NCBI GenBank assembly: GCA_030035585.1
Contig: CM057481.1
Coordinates: forward strand, 55,933,128 to 55,997,127
Direction: 5' to 3'
Source: Dugong dugon
Lineage: Eukaryota > Chordata > Mammalia > Sirenia > Dugongidae
DNA length: 64,000 nucleotides
Part shown: positions 20,914-31,910 of the stretch, in pieces
How the letters are laid out: every line of letters begins with the position of its first letter
Position numbering within the stretch: position 1 is the stretch's first letter
Notes under the pieces: generated by a model
Told to the model about the DNA's origin: nothing
Seen by the model: the letters and a program-made list of their open reading frames with translations, nothing else
The model's database searches: none
Position numbers and translations under genes: made by a program

Positions 20914-21996
20914 AATTTAATATGTACATACAGAAATTTTTTTTCTCTCTCTCAACATAAATGACATCTATTCCAGGTACTATCCTGTCACTTATTTTTC
21001 TCTACTTGTCCGTTTATCCTAGGGGTCCTTCATGTCAGTTATTGAATTCCTGTTACTGATTTCATTCTTTTTTAGTAGCTGTTTGTTACTCCATAGTACG
21101 TATGTGCTGTCAGGAGTTAACTTCTTTTCTCTCGAGGGACCTTTAAGTTGTCCTCCGTTTTTGCTGTTACATGGGAGGTTTGAATGCACATAACAGTTGT
21201 GTAATCAAATGAAAAGCTAACTTTCAGGATATGATGTGTTCCGCGTTAGCAGTTTATTGGGCTTCCTTATAGAAATCAAATTTTCTTCCTATTATGTACA
21301 AAGTAAAAGAATAAGTCAAGCTCTTCCTATCATATGCCAGCTCCTTACTGATTTTAATCGTTTTGTGTAGAAATCAGTCTAGAGTGTATTATACTGTTGA
21401 CTCCATCACAGACATCTGTTCTTGGGTGTTGTTGTAGCACCCAGCATCGTTCTGTTGTGACTTAAGTGCTTTTGTTTCTTATTTTCAACTTTCATACAGT
21501 CATCTGTTGTTTGTTTTGTCAGTGTTCTGGCCCTGAAGAACTCCACTAGCCCCTGTTAGGGTTTTTTTTGTGGGTTTGGGACCACGGGTGTCAGAATTAT
21601 ATGTTGACTATGAGTGCACTGTAGAGGCTTTGTATTGGGAAGTTATGATCGATTCTTGGAGAGTGCAGTGGCCTGTTTTCTGTCCGGAGTTTTCAAGGCT
21701 GTGTTCCAAAAGCTTGAGGGTGGAGGTGGAATTGTTGTTCAGGTTTGTTTGATGGTTGATAAGAAAGAAAAAAAAAAAAACCCACAAAAACAGAGAAGAG
21801 TATATTAGAGGCTACTAGGTAAAAATTCGTTAACCGAGTTTAATGTGAGGTTGAAGTTGTTCAGCCAATTAGTAGGACTTCAATCATGTATTTAGCACCT
21901 TACTCCGTGTTAACTGTATGGGGTTCCAAGGATTGTTAAGACTTGGTACCTGCCCACAAGATGCTTGCAAGACTTATAAGAGCACTTCTGAAAATT
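20914..21996. other. unassigned DNA, partly old L1
   Basis: 20960-21240 has the order of an antisense L1 3' region (CACTTATTTTTCTCTACTTG, TTTGTTACTCCATAGTACG, TTTTGCTGTTAC). The rest (21240-21996) is unassigned; no gene visible. Confidence 0.4.
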
Positions 21997-22472
21997 ATTG
22001 TTAGCTGCCATCCAGTTGGCTCTGACTCATGGTGGCGTTATGTATAATAGAACAAAACGTTGTCTGGTCCAGTGCCATGTTGACTGTTGGTCTTCTTGGG
22101 TCCATTGTTGTGGCTGTTGTGTCAGTTCATCTTACTGAGGGTTTCCCTGGTTTTCGCTAACCCTCTACTTTACCAAAAAGGATGTCCTTTTCTAGTGATT
22201 GGTCTTTCTTGATGACGTATCCAAAGTAAGCAAGATGAAGTATCACGTCCTCACATCTGAGAAGCATTCTGGATATAGTTCCTCTAAGATTGATCTGTTC
22301 ATTCTTCTGACCATGGTATTTTCAACATTCTTCGCCAACACCATAGTTCAAACATGTCAGTTCTTTTGTCTTCCTGTTTCATTGTCCAGATTTCACAAGC
22401 ATATGAGGGGATTGAAAAAACCATGACTTGGGTGAGGCACACTTAGTCAGCAAAGTGACATCTTTGCTTTTC
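21997..22472 (-). mobile_element. RTE LINE, 5'-truncated
   Basis: Plus-strand GTTAGCTGCCATCCAGTTGG is the 3' end; then CTTTACCAAAAAGGATGTCC, CATTCTGGATATAGTTCC and CAACATTCTTCGCCAACACC encode, on the minus strand, the C-terminal end of the RTE polyprotein. The copy stops after CAAAGTGACATCTTTGC. No intact frame. Confidence 0.9.
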
Positions 22473-22487
22473 TAGTGTATTCTCAAC

Positions 22488-22985
22488 ATAGCAGATCATG
22501 TCACTCCCCTGCTCCTCACCCTCTGGTGACATCCCATATCCCTTTGAATAAAGCCCATAGTCTTTTCTATGGTTCGAAGGCCCTGTCTGATCTGGGCCCT
22601 GGCTACATCCCTGACCTCATCTCCTGTCTCTCTCCTTCTTGCTACCTTTATTTCAGCCACACTGGCCTCCTTGCTGTTCCTCAAAGAACATTCTTAGATC
22701 TGCCTTGTTGTTCTCTTTACCTAGCATCCTCTTTCACGTTCACACTGCCTTTTCATTGAGGACTTTACTTAAATGTCTTCTCTTCAGGTGTCCCCTGTTC
22801 CGGCCACATCACTCTCTTTCCACTTACCCTGCTTTGTAATTTTTTATACAACTTATAATTATCCGAGTTCATTATATATTTTAATTTTTTAAATTGTTTA
22901 TTATTCTCTCACTAAAAGGATTTCATTGTTTTTCACAGGTGTATCTACTCAATAAGTATACTTTAAATCAACAAATGATTTCTAA
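22488..22985 (+). mobile_element. L2 LINE 3' region
   Basis: CAGATCATGTCACTCCCCTG, TTGAATAAAGCCCATAGTC, GCCCTGTCTGATCTGGGC and CCACACTGGCCTCCTTGC follow the L2 ORF2 end, running into TCACAGGTGTATCTACTCAA at the 3' end. Confidence 0.85.
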
Positions 22986-23010
22986 ACTATGAGGAAGGTA
23001 TGTTTCCCAT

Positions 23011-23218
23011 GGACTCCCTGGTGGCACAACGGGTTAAGTGCTGGACTACTAACTGAAAGGTTGGTGGTTCAGACTCACCCAGAGGCGCCTTGGAAGTAAG
23101 GCCTGGCGATCTGCCCCTGAAGGGTCAAAGCCTTGAAAACCCTGTGGAACAGGTCTCCGCTGCACACACGGGGTCGCCATGAGTTGGAATTGACTCGACA
23201 GCAGCTAACAACAACAAC
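23011..23218 (+). mobile_element. AfroSINE, long type with AAC tail
   Basis: GGACTCCCTGGTGGCACAAC, AAGGCCTGGCGATCTGCC, GAGTTGGAATTGACTCGAC and an AACAACAACA tail. Confidence 0.93.
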
Positions 23219-23279
23219 CGTGCCCCATTTGTTTCTGTATTCACTGAGCCCAGGAATATACTTAGCAGTAATAATAACA

Positions 23280-23470
23280 GTAACAGCTAATGTTCACAGA
23301 GAATTGCTATATTCCAGGTGCTGTCCAGAGTGCTTTACAAGTATTAATTTATATAAAAAGCCTTTGAGGTAGGTCCTACTATTCCCTCTCTTTAGAAACT
23401 GAGACACAATGGTTGAGTAGCTAGCTGAACGTCATGCAGGTAATATGCTAGAGATCAAGAATGCCTCAAA
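23280..23470 (-). mobile_element. MIR SINE
   Basis: CTATATTCCAGGTGCTG, GAGTGCTTTACAAGTATTAA, TTTGAGGTAGGTCCTACTAT and AGAAACTGAGACACAATG are an antisense MIR. Confidence 0.82.
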
Positions 23471-24000
23471 CTTGGGCATTTTTCCTTGCCGTTAACCACC
23501 ATCTTTGCTTATGGTAGACAGTCAATAAATATTTATTGCATTGAAATGAATAATCAATAAAAGGCCATGTCATAGAGAACAGGTGGTAAGAGACTGGAAT
23601 AAAATGTGGAGGGGTGCTAATTGTGTCGTATAAATTAGAAGTAGGATAGGAATTAGCAAAGGAAGTGATCCGAGGAAGGCAGAGGGCATGTTCCATCCCC
23701 TCCTTGCCTTATCCCCCCGCCCCAAAGGACAGATAGGACTTACTTGGGTTATAAGAACAAGTCTATTCCAGTAGGCAGAGTGGAGAAACGGTGGGCATAT
23801 CAGGGAAAATTAATAATAGATAATAAATTTTGCATTTAAAGTATTCCTTAAAATAAACTTGAAAGTAACGAAAAGAAGATTGATATTACGTAGTCATACT
23901 TTCCGCGATAAAAAACGCAACTGACTCATATCTGTTAACACTTGAAGGATTTATGTTTAGAATGGCAGTGGGGGAAAAACCTTTTCTTCCTTAACTCTGT
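23471..24000. other. unassigned DNA
   Basis: A short CAATAAATATTTATTGCA word near 23522 may be an L2 or MIR end. No gene visible. Confidence 0.4.
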
Positions 24001-25935
24001 TATTGTTATTGCTGTCTTTAGGTGCTGTCAGGTTGGTTCCAACTCACAGCGACCCTGTGTACAAAAGAATGAGACATTGCCCAGTCCTCTACCAGCCTGA
24101 CAGTTGTTGTTATGCTTGAGCACATTGTTGCAGCCACTGTGTCAGTTCATCTTATGGAGGGTCTTCCTCTTTTTTGCTGACTTTTTACTTTACTAAGCAT
24201 GATGTCCTTCTTCAGGGACTGGTCCCTCATGATAACGTGTCCAAAATACATGAGAGGAAGTCTCGCCATCCTCGCTTCTAAGGAGCATTCTGGCTGTACT
24301 TCTTTCAAGACAAATTTGTTCGTTCTTCTGGTAGTCCATGGTGTATTCAATATTCTTCACCAACACCATAATTCAAAGGCATCAATTCTTTGGTCTTCCT
24401 TATTCATTGTCCAGCTTTTGCATGCATATGAGGTGATTGAAAATACCATTGCTTGGGTCAGCTGCACCTTAGTTCTCAAAGGGACATCTTTGCCTTTTAA
24501 CACTTCAGAGAGGTCTTTTGTAGCAGATTTGCCCAGTGCAGTATGTTGTTTGATTTCTTGACTGCTGCTCCCATGGGTGTTGATGGTGGATCCAAGTAAA
24601 ATGAAATTCTCGACAACTTCAATCTTTTCTCCATTTATAGTGACGTTGCTTATTGGTCTGGCCTGGTTGTGAGGATTTTTGTTTTCTTTATGTTGAGGTG
24701 CAATACATACTGAAGGCTGTAGTCCTTGATCTTCATCAGGAAGTGCTTCAAGTCCTCCACTTTCAGCAAGGAAGATTGTGTCATCTTCATATCGCAGGTT
24801 GTTAATGAGTCTTTCTCCAATCCTAATCGTGTGTTCTTCTTCATATAATCTAGTTTCTCAGATTATTTGCTCAGCATACAGATTGAATAAGTATGATGAA
24901 AGGATACAACCCTGGTGCGCACCTTTCCTGAATTTAAACCACAAAGTATCCCCTTATTCTGTTCAAATGACTGTCTCTTGCTCTGTGTAAAGGTTCCACA
25001 TAAACACAATCAAGTGTTCTGGAATTTCCATTCTTCACAGTGTTATCCATAATTTGTTATGATCCACACAATCGAATGCTTTTGCATAGTCAGTAATACA
25101 CAGGTAGATATCTTCCTGGTATTCTCTGATTTCCAGCCAAAATCCATCTGACGTCAGCAGTGATATCCCTTGTTCCATGTCCTCTTCTAAATCTGGCTTG
25201 AGTTTCTGGCAGTTCCCTGTCAATGCACTGCTGCAACCACTTTTGAATAATCTTTAGCAAAAATTTACTTGTATTATGATTGTTAATGATATTGTTAGAT
25301 AATTTCTGCATTCTGTTAGATCACCTTTGTTTGGAATGGGCGCAAATATGGATCTCTTCCAATTGATTGGTATGGATCTCTTCCAGTCAGTTGCCTAGGT
25401 AGTTGTCCTCCCAATTCTTGGCATGGACCAGTGAGCGCTTCCAGTGTTGCATACACTTGTTGAAATATCTCAATTGGTATTCTGTCAATTCCTGGAGACT
25501 TGTTTTTTGCCAGTGCCTTCAGTGCAGCTTGGACTTCTTCCTTCAATACCATTGGTTCTTGATCATATGCTATCTCCTGTAATGGCTGAATGTCTACCAG
25601 TTCTTTTTGATACAATGACTCTTGTGTATTCCTTCATCTCCTTTTGATGCTTCCTGCCTTGTTCAGTATTTTGCCCATAGACATCTTCAGTATTGCAACA
25701 CGAGGCTTGAATTTTTTTCTTCAATTCTTTCAGCTTGAGAAATGCCAAGTTTCTTCTTCCCTTTTGTTTTCCTAACTCCAGGTCTTCGCACATTTTATTA
25801 TAGTATTTTACTTTGTCTTCCTGAGCTGCCCTTTGAAATCTCCTGTTCAGCTCTTTTTTTTCATCATTTCTTCTGTTCATTTTAGCTATTGTACATTCAA
25901 GAGCAAGTTTCAGAGTCTCTTGTGACATCCATTTT
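24001..25935 (-). mobile_element. RTE LINE, 5'-truncated, reverse transcriptase remnant
   Basis: About 1.9 kb antisense RTE. Frames on the minus strand include KNKSPGIDRIPIEIFQQ (25316-25615, start of the reverse transcriptase), DYAKAFDCVDHNKLW (25035-25223, motif A with its aspartate) and RMARLPLMYFGHVIMRDQS (24147-24350, C-terminus). The motif C region (about 24770) is eroded. Stops and frameshifts break it into at least six pieces. It ends at GACATCCATTTTGG, so the endonuclease half is absent. Confidence 0.92.
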
Positions 25936-26551
25936 GGAAAAGAACTCTGTAGTAGATAATAGTAATAATTAAGCCTAATAGTTATATAAACATTGTGACA
26001 CTCTAACTTTATATCTATTTGACATAGTAAATTAAAGTATAATTTACTTATTCAGAAATCTCATTGCTTCCTACATTATTACCATGTTCTTGCAAAAGGT
26101 TCAGGTGAGTCACAATTGAACCTTCACATTTCTTGTTTAAGAACCCTCAGTTTTTCTGAGAAGGGAGAAGAGTTTATTAAGAAGGAATTATTTCAGAACA
26201 CTATTGGGAAACACACAGGGTTTTTAGATCTAAAAGGATTATCTAGTCAGGTCTCAAATATGAGATGAGAGAGGTTTTTTTTTCCCCCCAGCAGGGCTTA
26301 TGAGAACCCAGGATCTCAATCTCACTGGCTTGCTTGCTTTGTAGTAGATAACAATGCTAAGGTGGGTGGTGGTTGGGAAGTTTGTCAGTGAATTCCAATG
26401 ACTAAGAATTCAAAGCTAGTAAATCTGAAAAGAAATTGAGCACTAGTGTTTATTGACCTTTATCATGAAGTTGAAGCTTGACCAGTTCAATTCAAATATG
26501 ATTTGGAGTTTTGGAACGCCTGGCAAATTACACTCCCTCTCCTGGGTCTAA
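25936..26551. other. unassigned AT-rich DNA
   Basis: No named repeat or gene seen. Confidence 0.4.
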
Positions 26552-26772
26552 GAGTCCCTGGGTGGCATAAATGGTTAATCATTTAACTATTAACCAAAGG
26601 GTTGATGTTTCAAACCCACTCAGAGATACCTTGGAAGAAAGACCTGGTGATCTACTTCCAAAAAATCAGTCATTGAAAACCCTGTGGAGTACAGTTCCAT
26701 TCTGACACACATGGAGTCACCAGGAGTCAGAATCAACTTGATGGCAACTGCCTTGGCTTGGATTTTGGGTCT
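26552..26772 (+). mobile_element. AfroSINE, long type
   Basis: GAGTCCCTGGGTGGCATAAA, GAAAGACCTGGTGATCTAC, ACACATGGAGTCACCAGGAG, ending GGCTTGGATTTTGGG. Confidence 0.92.
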
Positions 26773-26805
26773 GATGAAGGCATTGGTGTTTCAGGGGAAT
26801 AATTT

Positions 26806-27057
26806 TTGCCTTCTGTGTGGAGGCTTGTGTGTTGTTATAATGCTAAACAGGTTTCAGTGGAGCTTCCACAATAAAAGTAGAAGGAAAGGCCTGGTAATCT
26901 ACTTCCAAATATCAGCCAGTGAAAAGCCGATGGATCATAATTGTTCTGTCTGCAACCAGTCAGGGGGATGATGCAGGATCGGGCAGCGTTTTGTTCTCTT
27001 ATGCATGGGATCACTGTGGGTTGGGGGCCAACTCGATCACAGCTAACAACAACAGCT
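26806..27057 (+). mobile_element. tRNA-Gly-type SINE, head truncated
   Basis: Begins in the body (TGTGTGGAGGCTTGTGTGTT, ATGCTAAACAGGTTTCAG), then CAGGATCGGGCAGCG and a CACAGCTAACAACAAC tail. Confidence 0.88.
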
Positions 27058-27259
27058 ACGTGCAGTCTCTGAATCCACTGAGAGCCAGGGAGTCATGGAG
27101 GTGAGCACATTGCCTTCACCTCAGTAATCCCATTAGTCACTCCTCTGCAGATGCATTGTCTGGCATGAAACTTAGCCAGAGGTATAACTACGTATCGCAG
27201 GGATTGCACTGGTCCTGGGCGCTTGGCACCGTTGAGCAGTTTCCATTAACCAGGTACAG

Positions 27260-27510
27260 CCAGTGGCGTATCTATGGAAAATGGCACCTGTGGCAAGCAC
27301 TGAAATTGTGCCCCCGTCCAAACATTAGACACCCCTCTTTTAGAGAACTTTACCATAATATCAACTCAAAAATACAAGTCAAGCTCATTAATCTTTTAAT
27401 TAACACATTTCTGTGCTTGAGGAAGGATGTTGGGCTGTATCATGTTAACAGAAACCGCTCAGTGGTGCCATGAACCCGCGGCCAGTACAATACCCCAGAT
27501 ATGCCACTGG
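27260..27510. mobile_element. non-autonomous DNA transposon with terminal inverted repeats
   Basis: CCAGTGGCGTATCT at 27260-27273 is mirrored by AGATATGCCACTGG at 27497-27510 (one mismatch). Next to the left repeat is TGGCACCTGTGGCAAGCA and a C-rich word, as in hAT-type elements whose ends read CAGTGGCG. The 8-bp flanks (AGGTACAG and TGAGACAG) agree only in part. Confidence 0.7.
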
Positions 27511-27649
27511 TGAGACAGTCACCTCCCTCTGGACCGGCTGCTCCTGGTCGCGCTGTTTCTGCACCGGCCTCCCTCAGTCTTGAGACTCGTAAGTCGGCAC
27601 CAACCCTTCATTTCTTCTTGTCTTCCTCACCCATCAGGTGCTAAGGCCT

Positions 27650-27815
27650 CAACCAGAGCTTCTCAAAGAGTGGTCTGTGGCTGCTAGCATCAGATTCGCT
27701 TGGGGAGCCTTGAATTGTACACTTGCTCCAGCCCAGGCGTACTGAATCAGAGTCTCTAGGTGGGAGCTCAGGAACCTGTGTTTTAAAGAAGCAGTCCTGG
27801 TGCTCACCTCTGTCC
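27650..27815 (+). mobile_element. hAT-type MER5-like element
   Basis: GAGCTTCTCAAAGAGTGGTC, CTAGCATCAGATTCGCTTGG, GTACTGAATCAGAGTCTCTA and GAACCTGTGTTTTAAAGAAG follow the MER5 order. Confidence 0.82.
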
Positions 27816-28249
27816 CATACGTTTGACCTCACTTCTATCTCTCGAATGTTTTCCTCTATTTCTGTTGCCACCATCCCAGCCTGGTTTCTCTGTTCCCTGG
27901 GTTGTTTCACCCCCCAGACCTGCCATCTTGCCACCTTTCCCGCCTATTGTTACCATCTCAGTGAGCTTTAAAAATCACCTAACCTGATTTCCAATCCTGA
28001 TAGCTACTAGATGTCATCACCTTATGCAAACAACGGCTAGGACAGTTTCCACAGCTGTAAACTTGGGAGGCTAATACTTGCGCAAAGAGCTGCTACCACC
28101 AGGTAACGGTTTAGAAAGCCCCAGGACAGTGCCTGTGTTGTGTGGTCAGCGTGTGCTTGTGCCCTCGCTTTCATCAGCAGGGAAGTGGTCTCTCGGCTTG
28201 CACTCTTTTGCACCGATAGTACTTTACCCAGCGGGCTGGATGGTCTTTT
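27816..28249. other. unassigned DNA
   Basis: Pyrimidine-rich and GC-richer than average; no gene or named repeat recognised. Confidence 0.4.
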
Positions 28250-28375
28250 AAAAATGCAAATCAGAGCATGCCACTCTCCTGCTTACAATCCTTTGGTGGC
28301 TTCTTGCTGCACTTAAGAAAAAAAAATGTCTGAATTCCTCTGTATGATAAACAAGGCCTGTATCATCTAGCCCCT
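28250..28375 (+). mobile_element. L2 LINE fragment
   Basis: CAAATCAGAGCATGCCACTC, CCTGCTTACAATCCTTTGG and AACAAGGCCTGTATCATCTA follow the L2 ORF2 end. Confidence 0.75.
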
Positions 28376-28541
28376 GTCTGTCTGTCCGCCCGTCCATGTG
28401 TCTCTCTGTTGATGTGTCTGTATGTCTATCTGTCTACCTACCTGTCTGCCCACCTACCTGCCTGCCTACCTACTTGTCTGTCTACCCACCTACCTACCCA
28501 CCCATCCACCCCACTACCTACCTACCTACGCACCCACACCA
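28376..28541. repeat. (CTGT/CTAC)n simple repeat
   Basis: Degenerate tetranucleotide array, CTGT-rich on the left and CTAC/CCAC-rich on the right, ending one base before a SINE head. Confidence 0.92.
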
Positions 28542-28542
28542 T

Positions 28543-28747
28543 GGAGTCCTTGGGTGGCGCAGATGATTAAGTGCTTGACTACTAACGGAAAGGTTGACTG
28601 TTTGAACTCACCCAATGGTGCCTTGGACAGAAGGCCTTGTGATCTGCTTCCAAAAGGTCACAGCCTTGAAAACCCTATGGAGCACAGTTCTACTCTGAGA
28701 CACAGCAGTGATGGTGCATGAGATGGAATTAACAGCAACTGGTTTTA
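28543..28747 (+). mobile_element. AfroSINE, long type
   Basis: GGAGTCCTTGGGTGGCGCAG, GAAGGCCTTGTGATCTGC, GAGATGGAATTAACAGCAAC, ending GGTTTTATATAT. Confidence 0.9.
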
Positions 28748-28767
28748 TATATATTATATAAAAGTAA

Positions 28768-29722
28768 GAAGCCTTGGTGGTACAACAGTTAAGTGGCAGC
28801 TAACCGAAAGGTTGGTAGTTGGAACCCACCCAGCGGCTCCTCAGTAGAAAGACCTGGTGATCCATTCTCAGGAAGATTACAGCCTAGAATAACGAAGCTT
28901 ATTAAGAAGATGTTCTGCATCCTACTTTGGTGAGTGGCGTCTGGGGTCTTAAAAGCTTGCAAGTGGCCATCTAAGATGCATCAATTGGTCCCAACCACTT
29001 GGAGTAAAGGAGAACGAAGAACACCAAAGACACAAGGAAAGTATTAGCCCAAGAGACAGAATGGGCCATATAAACCAGAGACTTCATCAGCCTGAAACCA
29101 AAGAACTAGATGGTGCCCAGCTACCACCAATGGACGTCCTGACAGGGAACACAACAGAGGGTCCCTGATGGAGCTATAGAATGATGAGATGCAGAACTCA
29201 AATTCTAGTAAGAAAACCAGACTTAATGGTCTGACTGAGACTGGAGGCGCCCCGGAAAGCATGGCCCCCAGATTCTCTATCACCCCAGAACTAAAACAAT
29301 TTCTGAGGCCAACTCTTCAGACAGGGATTGGACTGGACCGCGGGACATAAAGTGATACTCGTGAAGAGTGTGCCTCTTAGTCAAGTAGATACCAGAGACC
29401 AAAGTGGCAGCTTCTGTCCAGAGGTGAGATGGGAAGGCAGAGAGAGTTAGGAGCTGGTTGACTGGTCATGGGGAATCAGGGGCAGAAAGGAGGAGTGTGC
29501 TGTTTCAGAATGGTGTGAGCAGGTAAGGTTCATAACAATGTAAGTAAAACAAAGAAAGTTTGTATGGGATACCAACTTGAACTGTAAACTTCTTTTAATT
29601 ATGACAATAAAAAAAAAAAAAAGATTACAGCCTAGAATATCCTACAGGACAGTTCTGCTTTGTCACATGGGGTTGCTGTGAGTTTAAATTGACTTGATGG
29701 CCCCTAACAACAACAACATGTA
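28768..29722 (+). mobile_element. AfroSINE split by an L1
   Basis: The SINE starts GAAGCCTTGGTGGTACAAC, stops at 28890 after GATTACAGCCTAGAAT, and resumes at 29621 with the same word, ending GACTTGATGGCCCCTAACAA plus CAACAACA. The element itself is full length when the L1 is ignored. Confidence 0.93.
28891..29620 (+). mobile_element. 5'-truncated afrotherian L1, 3' end with poly(A)
   Basis: Contains TTGGTGAGTGGCGTCTGGGG and TTAAAAGCTTGCAAGTGGCC, also found in the L1 tails at 45.7-46.5 and 50.4-51.4 kb. AATAAA (29606) overlaps the start of the A run. The host SINE word AAGATTACAGCCTAGAATA is duplicated perfectly on both sides (from 28873 and from 29621), an 18-19 bp target duplication. The truncated insert carries only 3' untranslated sequence. 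Confidence 0.93.
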
Positions 29723-29797
29723 GATAGTGTGTGTGTATACACATATACACACATACGTATGTAGACATGCATACACATACGTATATGTGTGCATATA

Positions 29798-29842
<45 letters not shown>

Positions 29843-29853
29843 ATATATATAAT
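29723..29853. repeat. TG/CA/TA compound microsatellite
   Basis: Mixed CATACGTATG words followed by about 40 bp of pure TG, ending in TATATAT. It directly follows the AAC tail of the SINE. Confidence 0.93.
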
Positions 29854-29879
29854 CTTCATTTTCTTTGGAAGGTTTTTCC

Positions 29880-30135
29880 TAGCTGAAATAGCTTCCTTTC
29901 CTGCCCACTTTCTATCTGGTCAGTTTGCTCTGTCCTTCATAGTACTTAACATAACTTAAGTGTATCATGTTAATTTTTAATTAGCCTATTTATTGCCTGT
30001 CTCACCCCTCACTAAAACATATATTCCATGAAGGCAGGGGCTATGCTTTATTCACCACTGCATAACTGGTTTGAAGAGCAGTGATTGATACAGCATGGAT
30101 GTTCAGTAGTCACTGTGGAATGAATGAAAAAAATG
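29880..30135 (+). mobile_element. L2 LINE 3' end
   Basis: CCTGTCTCACCCCTCACTAA, CATGAAGGCAGGGGCTATG and GGAATGAATGAA match the L2 3' region. Confidence 0.75.
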
Positions 30136-30515
30136 AGCGACAGAATATCTAGCTTTCCCCAATTTCTTATTTCGTACACTAACCCTGTTATGCAAAGTCT
30201 GCTCCTAGGGATTCAGTATAAATTAGTTGCATACATTTCAAAGATTAAGAGCTCTTAGCAGGTCAGATGGACTTTGAAGGGGAGAGCACAGATTATGGTT
30301 ATTTCATAGTGAGAGAGGCATTTTTGAAGCCTAGTGGTAAATGACAACCAACAAAACAAAAACTCTTTGTAAGACTGAGGAATGAGCAGGGCATGGAATT
30401 AGATGCAGCTTTTGAGGGCTAATGCCCTTGAGTGAACTGATAAATAGTAGATCTTTTGGGGGAGATGGAGGCAAGTGGTACAACATGAATGAAAGTGGAG
30501 ATTTGTGGGAGGGCT
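30136..30515. other. unassigned DNA
   Basis: No gene or repeat recognised. Confidence 0.4.
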
Positions 30516-31598
30516 AGTCTTCTGGTTATTTATTACTAACCAAGAAAAGTACTCCAAAACTTGGTGGCTTAAACCAACATTATTTTATAGCTCATGATTC
30601 CAAGTCCAGAATTTAGGCATGCTTGGCCTTGGTGGTTCTTTACATGGACTGGGGTTGTTCAGTGGTATTCACTGGGCATCTGGGCTAGTCTGAAGAGTCC
30701 AAGGTGGCTTCACACTCATTTCTGGCACTTTGGCAGGGACAGCTGGAAGTCCAGGCTATGCGGTGTCCCTCTGCCTGTCCACGTTGTCTCAGGGCTTCTC
30801 CACATGGTCTCTCCAGCAAGGTGATTACATTTCTTACATGGTAGCTCAGAGCTCAAGAACAAACACTGTTCCAAGAGACAAGGAGTTTGACAAAGAAGGA
30901 AAGGCAGTTCCATGGAGAAAGGATAGTCTTTTCAACAAATGGTGCTGGAACAACAGGACACCCACATGCACAAAAATGATGCAGACCTCACGCCACTTAG
31001 AAAAATTAACTTAAAATGGATCATAGCCCTAAATGTAAAACAAAACTATAAACGTTCTAGAAGATAACATAGGAGAAAATCTAGGTGACCTTGGTTTGGC
31101 ATGGGTTTTTAGATACAACACCAAAAGCATGATTCATGAAAGAAAAAAATTGTTAAGTTGGACTTTGTTAACAAAGTTAAAAATTTCTACTCTGTGAGAG
31201 ACAGTGTTAGAGTGAAAAGATAAGCCACAGACTGGGAGAAAATGTTTGAAATTACGTATCAGATAAAGGATTCTTATCCAAAATATACAAAGAACTCTTA
31301 AAACTCAACAATAAGAAAATAACCCAGTTAAAAAAGTGGGTAAAGAACTGAATAGGCACCTCTCCAAAGAGGATATAAAGGTGGCCAAGAGCCAAGGAGT
31401 GGAAGCTGCCCATCACTTGAGGCCTGGGCCTGGAAAATGGCACATTGTCCTTTCTGCCATATTCTTTTATTCAGAGCAGTCATAGAGCCTGTTCACATTC
31501 AGAAGGAGGGGACATAGACCCCACCTCTCCATCAGAGGAGTGTCAGAGAATTTGTGCCATGTTTAATCTGCCTCAACTAGTTACCACCTTTTAGATCA
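30516..31598 (+). repeat. ancient dispersed repeat, split by an L1 fragment
   Basis: Left part 30516-30886 (ACTTGGTGGCTTAAACCAAC, TCTCCACATGGTCTCTCCAG) and right part 31385-31598 (GAGTGGAAGCTGCCCATCAC, CTGCCATATTCTTTTATTC, ACCCCACCTCTCCATC) form one old MER/LTR-like repeat. Family not assigned. Confidence 0.55.
30887..31384 (+). mobile_element. L1 ORF2 fragment lacking both ends
   Basis: GTCTTTTCAACAAATGGTGC, CACCCACATGCACAAAAATG, TATACAAAGAACTCTTAAAA and CTCCAAAGAGGATATAAAG come from the C-terminal part of L1 ORF2. There is no 3' UTR and no poly(A). A 16-bp direct repeat with one mismatch (CCAAGAGACAAGGAGT at 30871, CCAAGAGCCAAGGAGT at 31385) flanks it. Confidence 0.88.
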
Positions 31599-31600
31599 AT

Positions 31601-31910
31601 CTCTTGGTTCAGTGGTAGAATCTCACCTTCCATGTTTAATTCTCAGCCATTGCACCTCATGCACGGCTACCACTGCTCCTCCTGTGGAGGCTTGCATGTT
31701 ACTGTGATGCTGAACAGGTTTTAGACTAAGACAGACTAGGAAGAAAGGCCTAGTCATCTACTTTGAAACATCAGCCAGTGAAAACCCTATGGATCACAAC
31801 AGTCCAATCCACAACCAATCGTGGGGATGGTGTAGGACCGGGCAGCTTTTTCTTCTGTTGTGCGTGAGATCGTCATGGGTCAGGGCCACCTTGATGGCAG
31901 CTGGCAACAC
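31601..31910 (+). mobile_element. tRNA-Gly-headed SINE
   Basis: TTGGTTCAGTGGTAGAATCT, GCACCTCATGCACGGC, TGATGCTGAACAGGTTTTAG, TAGGACCGGGCAGC, GGCAGCTGGCAACACA. The B-box region is eroded. Confidence 0.88.

Noticed and set aside
22475-22839. Frames within 22475-22839 on both strands
   Set aside because: They are pieces of an L2 LINE in sense and antisense.
28376-28541. Regularly spaced CTAC words resembling a repeat array
   Set aside because: Plain tetranucleotide satellite; no spacers, so not CRISPR-like.
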